From positions 3,083,158-3,147,157 of the forward strand of contig BDGG01000003.1 in assembly GCA_001949185.1 (NCBI GenBank): 64,000 nucleotides of DNA, written 5' to 3'. Positions 63,748 to 64,000 of the stretch are shown piece by piece. The stretch comes from Ramazzottius varieornatus. Taxonomy: Eukaryota > Tardigrada > Eutardigrada > Parachela > Ramazzottiidae. The translations under genes and the position numbers were made by a program. Position 1 is the first letter of the stretch; each line of letters begins with the position of its first letter. The notes under the pieces are model-generated. The model did not search any database. It was not told where the DNA came from and saw only the letters and a list, made by a program, of their open reading frames with translations.

Positions 63748-64000
63748 CGGTATGGAATCTGTGCATTGCGTTTGTGACTGGTAAAATAGCTGATACTGTA
63801 TTCTCTCCGGAAATTCAAAAGGTGAAACTGCAGATATGGTCGGTAGGCGGTGGCTCATACGATTGAAACAGCTGTGACGCCACAAGATTCAATCAATCCA
63901 ATCAATCTGGAGAGTTCACATTTTGCTTGGTTCAGTTATGAAATCAGCTGTTCAGTGAATGACTCGCACAGACTAATAGTATTTTGTCCGACTGCGCTGA

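Larger units (their letters stand above)
62281..64000. other. Downstream flank, repeat-rich; no gene recognised
   Basis: It contains two copies of miniature element family B, a 16-bp direct tandem duplication (AAGTTACCCCAGCCTG near 63074-63105) and a foldback repeat at 63536-63747. Only short chance frames are present. Confidence 0.5.

Overview
The window reads as a compact, intron-rich animal genome segment. Most introns are 50-250 bp with clear GT..AG ends, intergenic gaps are short, and base composition is moderate. A chitinase with a peritrophin-type chitin-binding tail, a receptor guanylate cyclase, a metabotropic-glutamate-type receptor and Tc1/mariner-type elements point to a small ecdysozoan. 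A tardigrade is my best guess, but nothing in the sequence proves it. Gene models were built by joining exons whose splice phases agree; start codons are the least certain part.

Layout. 0-8.6 kb: ETFRF1 (+), mitochondrial ribosomal protein bL28m/MRPL28 (-), then VPS52 (+) divergent from MRPL28; the last VPS52 intron holds a 1.74-kb TA-flanked transposon. 9-12 kb: a secreted EndoU-type endoribonuclease and a 133-residue protein I do not recognise. 12.5-18.2 kb: a 963-residue class C (mGluR-like) receptor in 15 exons. 18.8-24.2 kb: a divergent nuclear receptor followed by a truncated, frameshifted pseudogene copy that carries its own small transposon insertion. 24.2-27.1 kb: an unrecognised 384-residue protein (+) and a convergent single-domain neurotrophin-type cystine-knot ligand (-). 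28.7-30.9 kb: GH18 chitinase (-). 32.9-34.9 kb: a complete but decayed Tc1/mariner element. 35.9-41.2 kb: tafazzin (-) divergent from mitochondrial EF-Tu (+), then an isopenicillin-N-synthase-like 2-oxoglutarate oxygenase (+). 41.2-48.5 kb is gene-poor. 48.5-51.7 kb: a p130Cas-type adaptor (+). 52.3-53.8 kb: an orphan rhodopsin-like GPCR (-). 56.4-62.3 kb: a receptor guanylate cyclase (+), then repeats to the end.

Two themes link the genes. Four nuclear genes serve mitochondria (ETFRF1, MRPL28, tafazzin, EF-Tu). A second set serves signalling at or from the membrane (mGluR-like receptor, nuclear receptor, neurotrophin, Cas adaptor, GPCR, guanylate cyclase).

The most striking non-coding signal is a roughly 60-80 bp imperfect palindrome present in at least 17 copies. 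Nearly all sit in introns, and mostly in the signalling genes. It is found in both orientations, which suggests a very abundant miniature transposable element. Several other TA-flanked miniature elements are also described.
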